A DNA stretch of 64,000 bases, taken from the NCBI RefSeq assembly GCF_037996825.1, contig NZ_JBBNAC010000001.1, positions 3,162,001-3,226,000 on the forward strand, read 5' to 3'. The notes beneath the pieces are model-generated. The model made no database searches, was not told where the DNA came from, and saw only the letters and a program-made list of their open reading frames with translations. Source of the DNA: Bdellovibrio sp. BCCA (GTDB lineage Bacteria; Bdellovibrionota; Bdellovibrionia; Bdellovibrionales; Bdellovibrionaceae). Made by a program: the position numbers and the translations under genes. This document shows positions 18,320-26,053 of this stretch, one piece after another. How positions within the stretch are numbered: position 1 is the stretch's first letter; each line of letters begins with the position of its first letter.

Positions 18320-20094
18320 TCTCGCCTCTTTGCCGTCAGGAAAGGAATCGCGATAAACTGCGCATGTTTGGTATCAAAAACTCCATAAATCTGCCGAGGA
18401 TTCGGAGAAACCGCGATGCCTTCTAACTTTCGCACGTTAAACTCTTGCACAAGTTCCGCTGTTTTCGCTCCGGGACTCAGCTTCCACAAAGCACTACACT
18501 GTTCGTCTCGACAAGAGGAGGCCACATAGACCAAATCCCCTTCAGATATAATGTCAGTCAAATATATTTCTGAATCGACATTAGGAAGCTGATATTGAAA
18601 CTGAAACGCGACAGTCACATCATCAGGAGAAATTCGTCCCTTAGTTAAAGCTCTTTCCAAAGCTTTTATGCGTAAAATGATTCCTTGATTTTTGAAAAGT
18701 ATCGGACGCTTCAGAGCGAGATATAAGTCATCCCCTTTAACAAAGTGCCCTTCGACCTCCAGATCATCTTCCCTGCCTCCCTGTGCGTGCGAATAGATAT
18801 CACGAAGCACCCGGTCTGAAGAATTTTTTATCGCATCCAAAAGAGCCGTTCGTAAATCCATTTCCTTTTCCAGTTGAAACTTCAATCCATCTCTTTTAAT
18901 TTTAACAAAAAGCTGGCGTTCTTTTTTCAAATGACTTTTCTTTGTCGCAGACAATGAACTTAAAAGATAAAGGTAAGAGTCCTGAACTGATATTGATTCG
19001 ATATCCTCCATTTTGTCCAAACCTTCTATCGGCAACATCTGCTCTGCCACTTCACCATGCTGATTCATCAACAGAATCAAAGGACGAGAGTTTGGATAAT
19101 CATCCGAGATCACAGCAAACTGTCGTACTTCAGGGAGATAAACTAAACCGGATACTTCGGGGCGAAATTGATCTGTAATCTGCGCCGGAAAGTGAATATT
19201 CTCAATTGTAGGATGGGTCGGCTCCCATTTCGTTTCACTTTCATCGGCTTGGGCGGTGCTAAACAATGTGATTCCCCAAGAATGGCGAACCGTGACTTTT
19301 TCACCTAAAAGAAATTCATTGCTTTCAGGAATTTTCAAAACGACCTCACGTCCCCATGCGGGCAGCGATTGAATGCGCAGAAGTCTTTGCGGAATAGGAA
19401 CGATGCGCGACCCGACACTGATGACCTGCCCTTGCACTTTCGCTCCCGCCACAGAGGAAACCACCATCGCTTGTCCCACCTTCACCGACGAACGCAGATT
19501 TTCATTCACGTATCCGCTCACATAAGTAGGATTGATCGGCACCAAGGTGATTAGCGGCGCAAAAGCGGGAGCTTTTTCACCATCCTTAAAATTCACGCTG
19601 CCAACGGCGCCATCGACTTCTGAAAAAACAAAGAGATTACGAAGTTTACTTTCGATCAAGCCGATTTCACGTTTTGTATCATTCAGTTCGACTTGCAAGG
19701 GATCTGCCGAATCGGGCAAATGTGGAATATCTCGGGCAAGCAAGGAAATCTGTTTACGCAATTTGATTTCCGCTGAAAGACGGTCAAAGCGAGCTCGCAG
19801 CGTGCGCAATTGCAAATCAAGATCCGCCTGACTGAGTTCAATCAGCAAATCACCTTTTTTAACAATTTGATTTGGTAAAACATGCACATGCTTGATCTCT
19901 ACGGAACTATCGAAATTAACATGATATTCCCGTGACTCAGCCACGCCTAAGATACTCACGGAATCTGTTCCTAACACCAGACCAAAACAGAGAATGGAAA
20001 CCACGGCACAACACCAACAGCCAAAGAGGAAACGATTATCGTGTCCCACAACTTCAGAAAAAAAGGATTTGAAAAACGCTTTGAGGGTTTTCAT
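18316..20094 (-). CDS. HlyD-type membrane fusion protein fused to a C-terminal propeller-like domain
   Basis: 592 residues from the ATG at 20094, one base after the stop of the previous gene. One membrane helix at about residues 25-43 is followed by a lipoyl/biotinyl half (HVHVLPNQIVKKGDLLIELS), a short coiled-coil hairpin, and the returning half (VDGAVGSVNFKDGEKAPAFAPL), the normal HlyD plan. Residues about 285-592 are extra: repeated beta-rich segments such as VSGLVYLPEVRQFAVISDD, KMEDIESISVQDSYLYLL and LEGIAVSPNPRQIYGVFD, resembling SdiA-regulated/phytase-like propellers. It should sit in the inner membrane with the periplasmic part reaching the TolC-like protein. The propeller may sense or bind the cargo. 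Confidence 0.75.
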   Translation of the reverse strand: MKTLKAFFKSFFSEVVGHDNRFLFGCWCCAVVSILCFGLVLGTDSVSILGVAESREYHVNFDSSVEIKHVHVLPNQIVKKGDLLIELSQADLDLQLRTLRARFDRLSAEIKLRKQISLLARDIPHLPDSADPLQVELNDTKREIGLIESKLRNLFVFSEVDGAVGSVNFKDGEKAPAFAPLITLVPINPTYVSGYVNENLRSSVKVGQAMVVSSVAGAKVQGQVISVGSRIVPIPQRLLRIQSLPAWGREVVLKIPESNEFLLGEKVTVRHSWGITLFSTAQADESETKWEPTHPTIENIHFPAQITDQFRPEVSGLVYLPEVRQFAVISDDYPNSRPLILLMNQHGEVAEQMLPIEGLDKMEDIESISVQDSYLYLLSSLSATKKSHLKKERQLFVKIKRDGLKFQLEKEMDLRTALLDAIKNSSDRVLRDIYSHAQGGREDDLEVEGHFVKGDDLYLALKRPILFKNQGIILRIKALERALTKGRISPDDVTVAFQFQYQLPNVDSEIYLTDIISEGDLVYVASSCRDEQCSALWKLSPGAKTAELVQEFNVRKLEGIAVSPNPRQIYGVFDTKHAQFIAIPFLTAKRRE

Positions 20095-20095
20095 T

Positions 20096-20812
20096 TTAAA
20101 CCTCAATCACAGATTCTTGGTTCATAAAATTCAAACCACGTACTGATTGAACTTTGCCCAATTCTTCAATAAGCTGCGCTGACGTGGCTTGAGGCTTCAA
20201 ACGAATCTGGTAAGAAAAATCCAGCCGCTCCCCTTGCCCCACCTCACGAATGGTCGCCAAAGCAAAATGGCGACACTGTCCTTCAAGAACATTCTCGACC
20301 AGACGTTGTTCATCAGCAGAGCGCGAAAGGTTGAAACGCAGCAGTCCATCAAACTGAGGACCCGAAGCAAATGAGGACCCTTGTAAAACGATAAGCGCGA
20401 CGACAAAGCACGCAGTGCCAAGAATAGCTATACCATAAGCATGAACGCCCGACGCCAAGCCTACGGCCAATGAAGCAAAAATAAAGAACATATCACGGGG
20501 ATCTTTGATGTTCGTACGAAAACGCAAAAGAGAAAGCGCTCCAATCATACCAATACCACGAGCCACATTGTCACCGATCGCCTGCATGGCAATAGCAATC
20601 ACAATGGGAAGCAACACAAGACCATGCAAAAAATTAAGAGAATAGGAAAGCCCGCGAAAGGTCTTCACATAAATCAAAGCCAACACAGTTCCCAAAACAA
20701 AACTCAGAAGAAACGCGTAGATGATAGAGATCCATGTCGGGTTCGCAAAAGAAGAATTCAGAACAGAAAAATCCAACATCGAAGCCCCCAAGTAAAAAAA
20801 GGCTTTATCCAT
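20096..20812 (-). CDS. DUF4956 membrane protein
   Basis: 238 residues. Three to four hydrophobic segments lie within residues 25-150, including the hallmark GDNVARGIGMIGALSLLRFRTNIKDPRDMFFIF, followed by a soluble C-terminal domain. DUF4956 proteins are commonly encoded beside VTC-domain polymerases, so a membrane partner of the polymerase is likely. First gene of the four-gene operon. An alternative start at 20779 has GGGGG five bases upstream and would suit a promoter placed by the FNR-type box; the start at 20812 has only AGG. Reaction unknown. Confidence 0.8.
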   Translation of the reverse strand: MDKAFFYLGASMLDFSVLNSSFANPTWISIIYAFLLSFVLGTVLALIYVKTFRGLSYSLNFLHGLVLLPIVIAIAMQAIGDNVARGIGMIGALSLLRFRTNIKDPRDMFFIFASLAVGLASGVHAYGIAILGTACFVVALIVLQGSSFASGPQFDGLLRFNLSRSADEQRLVENVLEGQCRHFALATIREVGQGERLDFSYQIRLKPQATSAQLIEELGKVQSVRGLNFMNQESVIEV

Positions 20813-20847
20813 TCTGACCTACGATTTTTCAAGAACAACGACTTTCA

Positions 20848-20869
20848 GATGTTGATGTAAATCAACATC
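20848..20869 (-). promoter_or_regulatory. FNR/CRP-family operator upstream of the DUF4956-VTC operon
   Basis: GATGTTGAT and ATCAACATC form a 9-bp perfect inverted repeat around 4 bases. Its core, TTGAT-GTAA-ATCAA (20852-20865), is an exact match to the FNR box TTGAT-N4-ATCAA. A minus-strand AAAAAT (20824-20829) could be the -10; a start about 20817 would then be 41.5 bases from the box centre, the classic activator position. Related regulators (Dnr/Nnr types) use similar boxes, so the signal may be oxygen or nitric oxide. Confidence 0.6.
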
Positions 20870-20922
20870 CAATTTCACTGAAGAAATGTAGAATATTAAA
20901 TTAGAAACAATAACGATGAAGA

Positions 20923-21033
20923 TTTTTAAGAGGGTAATTTGGCAGTTTTATCAAGGCGCAAGGAGAAAGGCGTACACCCGTACGCCGCCGACGCAGCAAC
21001 GCAGAGAAAACTGCCAAGGCACCCTCTTAAAAA
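20923..21033. repeat. Large multi-stem inverted-repeat element
   Basis: Three nested perfect stems: 20923-20935 with 21021-21033 (13 bp), 20939-20949 with 21007-21017 (11 bp), and 20969-20975 with 20980-20986 (GGCGTAC-ACCC-GTACGCC). The element begins inside the last codons of the minus-strand gene ending at 21027 and fills the gap to the DUF4956 operon. It may end that transcript or be a dispersed repetitive element; its base composition is more GC-rich than the flanks. Confidence 0.75.
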
Positions 21034-21761
21034 CGGAAGCCTAGTTTGCCGCTGTATATTGAATCGTTGTAACGATCAATCTGCAAAGCAATAAACATCT
21101 TAGCAATATCAACATTGATTCCAAAGACACTGTGGCCTTCAAGAATATCTTCTTCCACAGTTGTTTGATTATCGGTAATTCCATCAGCGCCGCCGATAAA
21201 TCGACCAATCGCACGAACCTGACCGGCACCGACATAAATCGCGACATTATCCATGGCCACGGTGGCAATGATATCGCCACCTAAAGTGGAGACATTGATT
21301 AAATTGGAAAAATTCGCACCGCCGCCATAGAGCATCGCCGTCAGTGTTAAAGGGAAAAAGTGAGCTTCGTAAAAACCCCAGCGCACCTGTGCGCCGTAAC
21401 TCTGAATATCTTCGTTTTGTCCAAACGGAGTGAAATAAACATGAGTATCAATGTTGTAGTAAAGACCTTTTCCTAAAGTAAGAGTGTAGTAATTGTACTC
21501 GCCTTTGTCCGTTGTCTTACTGCCCAGACTTGCCAAATCTTCGACGGGAATAAACTCAGAAGAGACACCTATCTCCACACCGGAATATCCACCCAGCGGA
21601 TAAGGGTTGTCCAAAATTTTTGATGCGGACCCCAAACCTAAAATTTGCAAGGCGCGAATACGATCTTCTTTATTGAGATTTTTTGGCAAAGCCGTGTTCG
21701 CCTGGGCGAAAAACACAGAAATAGAAAAAGCTAAAAAAACAATAAGGCGAAGAAATTTCAT
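21027..21761 (-). CDS. Putative outer-membrane beta-barrel protein
   Basis: 244 residues. Signal peptide of about 21 residues (ending FFAQA-NT). The mature chain alternates hydrophobic and polar residues with many Gly and aromatic positions (GGYSGVEIGVSSEFIP, YYTLTLGKGLYYNIDTHVYF, AIYVGAGQVRAIGRF) and ends in SGKLGFRF with terminal Phe, the usual recognition end for barrel insertion. No specific family or substrate recognised. The ribosome site AAGGCG lies in a hairpin that spans the start codon. The stop codon lies within the large inverted repeat downstream. Confidence 0.7.
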   Translation of the reverse strand: MKFLRLIVFLAFSISVFFAQANTALPKNLNKEDRIRALQILGLGSASKILDNPYPLGGYSGVEIGVSSEFIPVEDLASLGSKTTDKGEYNYYTLTLGKGLYYNIDTHVYFTPFGQNEDIQSYGAQVRWGFYEAHFFPLTLTAMLYGGGANFSNLINVSTLGGDIIATVAMDNVAIYVGAGQVRAIGRFIGGADGITDNQTTVEEDILEGHSVFGINVDIAKMFIALQIDRYNDSIYSGKLGFRF

Positions 21762-21770
21762 CGCCTTATT
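21741..21770 (-). promoter_or_regulatory. Hairpin enclosing the ribosome site and start codon of the outer-membrane protein gene
   Basis: On the minus strand AATAAGGCGA pairs perfectly with TCGCCTTATT across a 10-base loop. The first arm holds the ribosome site (AAGGCG) and the A of the ATG, and the second arm lies in early codons. Pairing would hide the initiation site, suggesting translational control, for example by temperature or a bound factor. Confidence 0.5.
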
Positions 21771-21799
21771 CTTGTCATAAATTAAAGGGCTGTCCAGCT

Positions 21800-22849
21800 T
21801 TAAAGAGCTGCCACCGTCGTTTGGATTTGACTCAAAGCTGTATCTGCTAAGCTTTTGATTGCAGGGTCAGAGCTTTGCGCAAGCTGTTGAAAGATCGGAA
21901 TGAACTTAGAGTAACTCGTTACCGAACTTGTTGTCACGTCGCCACGAGAGTTACGTGGATCCGTCGGCGTTCCTTCTTTCGCTTTTCTATAACCTTCCAA
22001 CACGACTTGAGCCGCCGTTTCGACAACATCCGCATTGGAGCTGCCTAACGCACTCGCCAGGATTGGAAGACGTGCCGTCACTGCGTAACTCATCAGATAA
22101 GCATGAGCTTGAGTTTGAACCTCTGGAGCCAATTGCTCGTAGTACTGCGCCGTGATCGAAAAACTCTTTACGTTGTAAGCCGCTTTCGCCGCAACTAAAC
22201 CCAATGCCTGAGTTTCAGATTTATTGGAGCGATAAAGATCTGCGACGATGGCATAATAAGTTTGATCGTCGATCTCTTTGTTCTCAAAAGCCTGGATCAA
22301 TTTCGCTACATTTTCTTTTGTAGGTTGTGCTCTTAAAAGAGCCGTCCATTGATCGCCACTCAAATTATTTTTAGCTTGTTGTTGCGGGTTTTTATCAGGA
22401 CTGCTGTCGTTCACAACGTTTTCTACACGTGAATTTGAGACACCACCGTTCATAAAGCCATCTTCACCCCAAGTCACTTTTGTGTCAGCGCCCACGATTT
22501 GAACGTCGACCGATTTCTTAGGATCTTCCGCTTTTTTCTCTGCATTTTTCTTTTGCGCTACGGCTTTAGGAGCCACAGGAGCCACGGGTTTTTTGGCTTC
22601 CGCTGTCTTTTTCGCTTCTTCTTTTTTCTTAGCAAAAGGATTCACGTATTTACGGGATACTTCACGATCACCAAGATCAAACAAAGCCGCCAAGAAAGAG
22701 TTCTTAGGGCGAGGCATTTCGTAAATCACATCTTGGACTTCGTTAAGCACTGATTGAACAGGAGATTTCAAAACATAACTCAGGCCTGCCACCATCACCA
22801 GGGTCAGTCCTAGAATCGACATTTCGAGTTTTTTATCTGTGAAGCTCAT
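21800..22849 (-). CDS. Membrane-anchored periplasmic protein, Lys/Ala-rich linker, helical C-terminus
   Basis: 349 residues, with AGGAGG eight bases before the ATG. An uncleaved-looking hydrophobic segment at residues 10-27 (SILGLTLVMVAGLSYVL) is followed by a region of Lys, Ala, Pro and Glu (about residues 70-115), then a helical repeat-like domain (about 155-349) with QWTALLRAQPTKENVAKLIQ and AAKAAYNVKSFSITAQYYEQL, reminiscent of TPR or HEAT-type scaffolds. I do not recognise a named family. Probably anchored in the inner membrane with the scaffold in the periplasm. Confidence 0.65.
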   Translation of the reverse strand: MSFTDKKLEMSILGLTLVMVAGLSYVLKSPVQSVLNEVQDVIYEMPRPKNSFLAALFDLGDREVSRKYVNPFAKKKEEAKKTAEAKKPVAPVAPKAVAQKKNAEKKAEDPKKSVDVQIVGADTKVTWGEDGFMNGGVSNSRVENVVNDSSPDKNPQQQAKNNLSGDQWTALLRAQPTKENVAKLIQAFENKEIDDQTYYAIVADLYRSNKSETQALGLVAAKAAYNVKSFSITAQYYEQLAPEVQTQAHAYLMSYAVTARLPILASALGSSNADVVETAAQVVLEGYRKAKEGTPTDPRNSRGDVTTSSVTSYSKFIPIFQQLAQSSDPAIKSLADTALSQIQTTVAAL

Positions 22850-22981
22850 AGTAGCCTCCTGTTCTTACAGTTAGTAAGAGCAGTGCTTATGCCACCTTAG
22901 AGCGTATATAGACGAGTTGGCACAGCTCACTCTGAGACAGGGACAAACTTGCGTCTGGCACTGTCTAGAAATCCAACAGTC

Positions 22982-23359
22982 TCAGTTTGAGGCGCCCGGA
23001 CAGAAACCGGGACGAGGCCCAATAGAGGGGAACTGACGGCAAGTATCGGGACGTTTTTCATAGACGGTGCACAGACGTGTTTTGGAGTCTAAGAAATAAC
23101 AATCGCGGTTGGCTTTTTGCGAGAGCATGAAGAACTCTGTGCCCTGACGGTAGGACACAATATAGCCTTCTTTCATCAAACGTTTTGCGAGTTTTTTGAT
23201 AGAGCCTTGCGCCTCATCTTCAGTGCAAAGCCCTAAACGAATAAGATCTGAAATCTTGATTTCCACCGGCATCGTACAACAGCCGCCCCAGCAGCCTTTG
23301 CACATATCTGTGCGATAGGGTTTCCATGTAGAGGGGCGGTCGACGTCGGGTCTTTTCAT
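22982..23359 (-). CDS. YkgJ-type cysteine-cluster protein
   Basis: 125 residues with eight Cys, arranged as CKGCWGGCC near the N-terminus and later CYF, CTVYEKRPDTCRQFP and a final PGFC. This spacing fits the YkgJ/Fe-S-type zinc- or iron-binding cluster family (UPF0153), whose biochemical role is not established. No signal peptide, so cytoplasmic. The ribosome site is weak. Confidence 0.8.
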   Translation of the reverse strand: MKRPDVDRPSTWKPYRTDMCKGCWGGCCTMPVEIKISDLIRLGLCTEDEAQGSIKKLAKRLMKEGYIVSYRQGTEFFMLSQKANRDCYFLDSKTRLCTVYEKRPDTCRQFPSIGPRPGFCPGASN

Positions 23360-23379
23360 CTTAACTACTAACTAAAAAA

Positions 23380-24516
23380 CTAAGGCTGTCTTTTTCTAAC
23401 AAGTTTACTGTTGTATCGTGCAGACGGATCTGACGATTGAAGTAATACAATACTGTACCCGCGGTTGTAAATCTCGCGGAGGAATTGCGGCATCACTTCC
23501 GCCGTTTTTCTTTGAATATCATGGAAAAGAATCAATCCACGACCACGAGCATCCAATTGCGCCAGCGTATTGCGAAGCATTGTCTCATTAGGCTGAGCCT
23601 TCCAGTCTTCACTGTCGATAGACCAGTAGAACTCTCCTGTAGAATTTGTTCTTAAGAAGTTCTTCAGTTCAGGAGACGACTCTCCATAAGGGAAACGGAA
23701 GAAAGGATCAACCCAACCAAGCACATCGTAAACGGCCTGATGTCCGCCTTTGATTTCTGCAACCGCTTCATCAAAAGAGAAAACGTGACCATTGGTTTTA
23801 CGACAAGCCGAACTTGTTCCCAAACAAGCGTGAGTGACCGAGTGAGAACCTACGGCATGCCCATCAGCTGCGACCTTTTTTACGATCTCTGGATTCAAAC
23901 GAACGTTTTTACCCATGTGGAAGAAGATCACTTTTGCATTCACTTCTTTTAAAGAACGCAAGATGGATTCTGTATAAAGGTTGCTTGGACCATCATCAAA
24001 ACTGATGATCACTTCCTTACGAACCACATCACCTGTCACGGCGAAGTAACCAGCCGATGTATCGCGTTTCTGCACATTTGTCGGGAATTGGAATCTATTT
24101 TGTGAGGGCTGCGCGCTCAATGCATTCACGGCCACTGACAAACGGGATCTTTCAGATTCATGGTATTGCTCAAGCTTTTCCAACAATTGCTCTTTGCATG
24201 AACTTACCAACGCTCTATTGTTAACGTCGTTCAATTCATTTTCAAAAAGCGTCAAAGATTGACCGTCTAAAGTATTAAGCTCTTTGCAAAGATCTTCTTT
24301 CAACTGTTCACGTTGAGAAGCGTCCTGCATAAAATCTTGGCGCCACTGAGCAAACAAGACTTCCGGATTGGCTTTGGATTGCTCCCATTCCATAAGTGAT
24401 TGCGCGTTTTGGTTGTCAGTCACGGCTTGCTGTACACTCTTACCCACTTGGCTTCCACAACCAATAAGAGAGCCTGTTGCCAACACTGTAAAAGCACTAA
24501 GGATTACTTTCTTCAT
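23380..24516 (-). CDS. NodB-type polysaccharide deacetylase lipoprotein
   Basis: 378 residues. The start ATG at 24516 is preferred over a GTG two codons upstream; it gives the lipoprotein signal MKKVILSAFTVLATGSLIGC. Residues about 30-145 are helical, and about 155-355 form the NodB domain with metal and catalytic motifs ISFDDGPS, GSHSVTH and a late LFHD, plus RFPYGESS. All key Asp/His residues are present, so it should remove acetyl groups from a GlcNAc polymer. In Bdellovibrio, related enzymes deacetylate prey peptidoglycan. Here it follows the Wzz-like gene by 6 bases, so its substrate may be the exopolysaccharide itself. Confidence 0.85.
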   Translation of the reverse strand: MKKVILSAFTVLATGSLIGCGSQVGKSVQQAVTDNQNAQSLMEWEQSKANPEVLFAQWRQDFMQDASQREQLKEDLCKELNTLDGQSLTLFENELNDVNNRALVSSCKEQLLEKLEQYHESERSRLSVAVNALSAQPSQNRFQFPTNVQKRDTSAGYFAVTGDVVRKEVIISFDDGPSNLYTESILRSLKEVNAKVIFFHMGKNVRLNPEIVKKVAADGHAVGSHSVTHACLGTSSACRKTNGHVFSFDEAVAEIKGGHQAVYDVLGWVDPFFRFPYGESSPELKNFLRTNSTGEFYWSIDSEDWKAQPNETMLRNTLAQLDARGRGLILFHDIQRKTAEVMPQFLREIYNRGYSIVLLQSSDPSARYNSKLVRKRQP

Positions 24517-24522
24517 AAGCAC

Positions 24523-25941
24523 CTACTGTGATACGTCTGTCCCCTGCCCAACATTTAGAACATTCCAAGCCACTTTCTGTTGCTCGTCCCCTTGTTCATT
24601 TTCTTTTCCAGCCTCCGGCTTTTTCAAACTAAATTTAATTTTGGAATTTTCGATGATCACACGTGGATCCACAGAGTGATTGTCGAAAATAACCAAGTTG
24701 CGCGACGCTTGCGCCGTCACCACGTGAGGATTCCACAAGTATCTAAAGTAAATCACCAAAGATCCGATGAACTGACTAACAAGCAAAGAAAGAAGTCCTA
24801 AGCTTAAGAGTCCGATTTGTGGCAACGTCGTTTCCCAACGGGCTTGCTCCATCACTTCAAAACGAGTGTCGATGGAGATTTTTTGCGCTTCCAATTTTGC
24901 AAGTGAAGTGCTGAGTTCCTTGTAGCGATTGAACTCCAACTCTGATTTCTTTTTAAGATCTTCCACCATTTGCGCGGCAAACGGCAAAGTCTTCACTTCT
25001 TTTTTCAGACGAGCGATCGAAGATTGAACTTGCGACAACTTTTCTGAGAGCAAACTGTTTTCAATCTTCAAAGATTCAATCTTACCACCAACGCCATAAA
25101 GAGCGCTTTCTCTTTGACCGGAGCGGCCGCGTTCCAAGTATTGAATCATTTTTTTGTTTTCAGCCATTTTCAATTTGATTTCGTTGGCGCGAACCAAAAG
25201 ATCAGAAACGTAGTCGCCCATCTTGTCTTTTGACGCCAACGGAAGAAGGTTCTCATCTTTATTTTGCATGTCTGCAAGCTGCTTACCCAATAATACCAAC
25301 TTCTGATCGGCCTCTTCTTTTTGTTTGGCCATGAAGTTTTCAACACGACCAATTTCATCCAACTCGCGCTTTTTCAAAATCTCCGCGGCCAATTCAGAAG
25401 CTGTGTTTGACAAGAATAAAGACATCGCTTTGATCGGTGTCACCGCTACGACCTTGATTTCAAAGTCCGAATCCAATTGTATTTTTGTCCACTTATCAAG
25501 ACGCTGCAAAAGTTCTGTTTTATCGTCCGCTGTTTTAACATTTTTGAGATAGTTGTTTTTCAAAATCTCATAACCTTTGCGCTCTTCCATCGTGATCAAC
25601 GGGCTATTGCCACGCTGTTGGATGCGCGCCAAAAGGGCGTCGTAAAACTCACGAGTTTTCAAATACTCAATGTGCTTTGAAAGAAGACTGCTGCCCTTTT
25701 TGGATTCCTGCACAGTTTTTGATAAACCAAAAAATTGATTAGAAAAAGCCTGCATTGCTGAGTTTTGGGAGTCATTAATAACAATTGTCGAAGAAGCGAC
25801 AAACGGAATCTTAACGACGTAAACTAGAACGCTGATAGCGAACAAAGCGGCTGTAAACAACGCGAACATACGCCAGTGGGATAAATAAAGCTTAATAATT
25901 TCACCCACGGTTAATTCCGGTTCAATATGTTGATCACTCAT
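24523..25941 (-). CDS. Wzz/GumC-type polysaccharide co-polymerase (chain-length regulator)
   Basis: 472 residues. Two membrane segments (about residues 28-48 and 372-400) flank a periplasmic part rich in coiled coil (for example GKQLADMQNKDENLL, LLSEKLSQVQSSIARLKKEV), the layout of Wzz/polysaccharide co-polymerases. A cytoplasmic tail of about 60 residues lacks a kinase P-loop, so it is not a fused BY-kinase. It probably sets chain length for the polymer made with the ligase/polymerase and SLBB exporter encoded upstream. A sigma-54-like site precedes it, so it may be transcribed separately from them. Confidence 0.8.
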   Translation of the reverse strand: MSDQHIEPELTVGEIIKLYLSHWRMFALFTAALFAISVLVYVVKIPFVASSTIVINDSQNSAMQAFSNQFFGLSKTVQESKKGSSLLSKHIEYLKTREFYDALLARIQQRGNSPLITMEERKGYEILKNNYLKNVKTADDKTELLQRLDKWTKIQLDSDFEIKVVAVTPIKAMSLFLSNTASELAAEILKKRELDEIGRVENFMAKQKEEADQKLVLLGKQLADMQNKDENLLPLASKDKMGDYVSDLLVRANEIKLKMAENKKMIQYLERGRSGQRESALYGVGGKIESLKIENSLLSEKLSQVQSSIARLKKEVKTLPFAAQMVEDLKKKSELEFNRYKELSTSLAKLEAQKISIDTRFEVMEQARWETTLPQIGLLSLGLLSLLVSQFIGSLVIYFRYLWNPHVVTAQASRNLVIFDNHSVDPRVIIENSKIKFSLKKPEAGKENEQGDEQQKVAWNVLNVGQGTDVSQ

Positions 25942-25982
25942 ATTTCCCCACCTTCAAAGAGACTATGTGACATGTCCCTTCA

Positions 25983-25998
25983 AGCACTGGTTGTGCCA
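25983..25998 (-). promoter_or_regulatory. Candidate sigma-54 promoter before the Wzz-like gene
   Basis: On the minus strand TGGCAC-AACCA-GTGCT has the invariant GG and GC ten bases apart and matches TGGCAC-N5-TTGCW at all but one position. A start near 25972 would give a leader of about 30 bases containing the ribosome site AAGGTGGGG. No upstream enhancer site was identified. Confidence 0.45.
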
Positions 25999-26053
25999 CT
26001 GATTTTCAGCCTTGGCTTGTGTTTAATCTGTAATGAGGATTAATGCTTTGAAA

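Noticed and set aside
22861-22881. Imperfect hairpin in the leader of the gene starting at 22849
   Set aside because: One mismatch and A/T-rich; such stems are frequent by chance, and the AGGAGG site is outside it.
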